DNA from: an uncultured Collinsella sp.
GTDB taxonomy: Bacteria > Actinomycetota > Coriobacteriia > Coriobacteriales > Coriobacteriaceae
DNA length: 5,689 bases
Assembly (NCBI GenBank): GCA_900547505.1
Contig: URGY01000119.1
Span: forward strand, 1-5,689
Reading direction: 5' to 3'
Below the pieces are notes generated by a model. The model saw only the letters and a program-made list of their open reading frames with translations, did not search any database and was not told the origin of the DNA. This document shows, piece after piece, positions 5,659 through 5,689 of the stretch (within the stretch, counting starts at the first letter, position 1; each line of letters starts with the position of its first letter). Both the position numbers and the translations under genes were made by a program.

Positions 5659-5689
5659 CTGTCTCTTATACACATCTCCGCGCCCACGA
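5659..5689 (-). other. Sequencing adapter remnant (reverse-complemented Nextera Read 2 with mosaic end)
   Basis: CTGTCTCTTATACACATCT at 5659-5677 is the reverse complement of the 19-base Tn5 mosaic end. It continues as CCGCGCCCACGA (5678-5689), which is the reverse-complemented Nextera Read 2 adapter with one mismatch (C at 5681 where A is expected) and the last three bases missing. Genomic sequence therefore ends at about 5658. In the pstA frame it encodes the spurious tail CLLYTSPRPR. Confidence 0.97.

Overview
The window is a short GC-rich contig whose genomic part is about positions 36-5658. Both ends are untrimmed sequencing adapter: Nextera (Tn5 tagmentation) Read 1 sequence at 1-35 and reverse-complemented Read 2 sequence at 5659-5689. 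It is therefore probably a metagenome or low-input assembly fragment, and its two outermost genes are cut off. Gene content and style suggest an actinobacterium. I would guess class Coriobacteriia, perhaps a gut Collinsella-like organism: GC-rich coding with G/C-ending codons, good AAGGAGG-type ribosome binding sites, a Tat-type lipoprotein PstS, a DegV protein and a PepV/Sapep-type dipeptidase. This taxonomic guess is an inference and has not been tested by any search.

Layout. On the minus strand, a DegV-family fatty-acid-binding protein starts at 515 and runs off the left end. A 156-base divergent intergenic region with small overlapping palindromes separates it from a plus-strand pair: a HAD-superfamily phosphatase (672-1334) and an M20 metallodipeptidase of the PepV/Sapep type (1390-2826). 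A strong Rho-independent terminator (2848-2923) closes that unit. After a 293-base intergenic region that probably holds the promoter and a structured 5' leader, a phosphate-uptake operon begins: pstS (3120-4058), pstC (4084-4992) and pstA (4985 to the right end, truncated).

How the genes work together. PstS would be a membrane-anchored phosphate-binding lipoprotein that delivers Pi to the PstC-PstA permease pair. The ATPase PstB, and often PhoU, would be expected just beyond the right end. The 25-base pstS-pstC gap and the 8-base pstC/pstA overlap support one transcript. The HAD phosphatase and the dipeptidase look like housekeeping catabolic enzymes that may be co-transcribed. They show no functional tie to phosphate uptake beyond adjacency.

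I found no RNA gene, CRISPR array, mobile element or phage/defence signature, and nothing that amounts to a previously undescribed system. The points most worth a second look are the adapter-generated false protein ends, the long hairpin at 2848-2923, the Tat-lipoprotein signal of PstS, and a recurring TTGCGGT/ACCGCAA core around the pstS leader.
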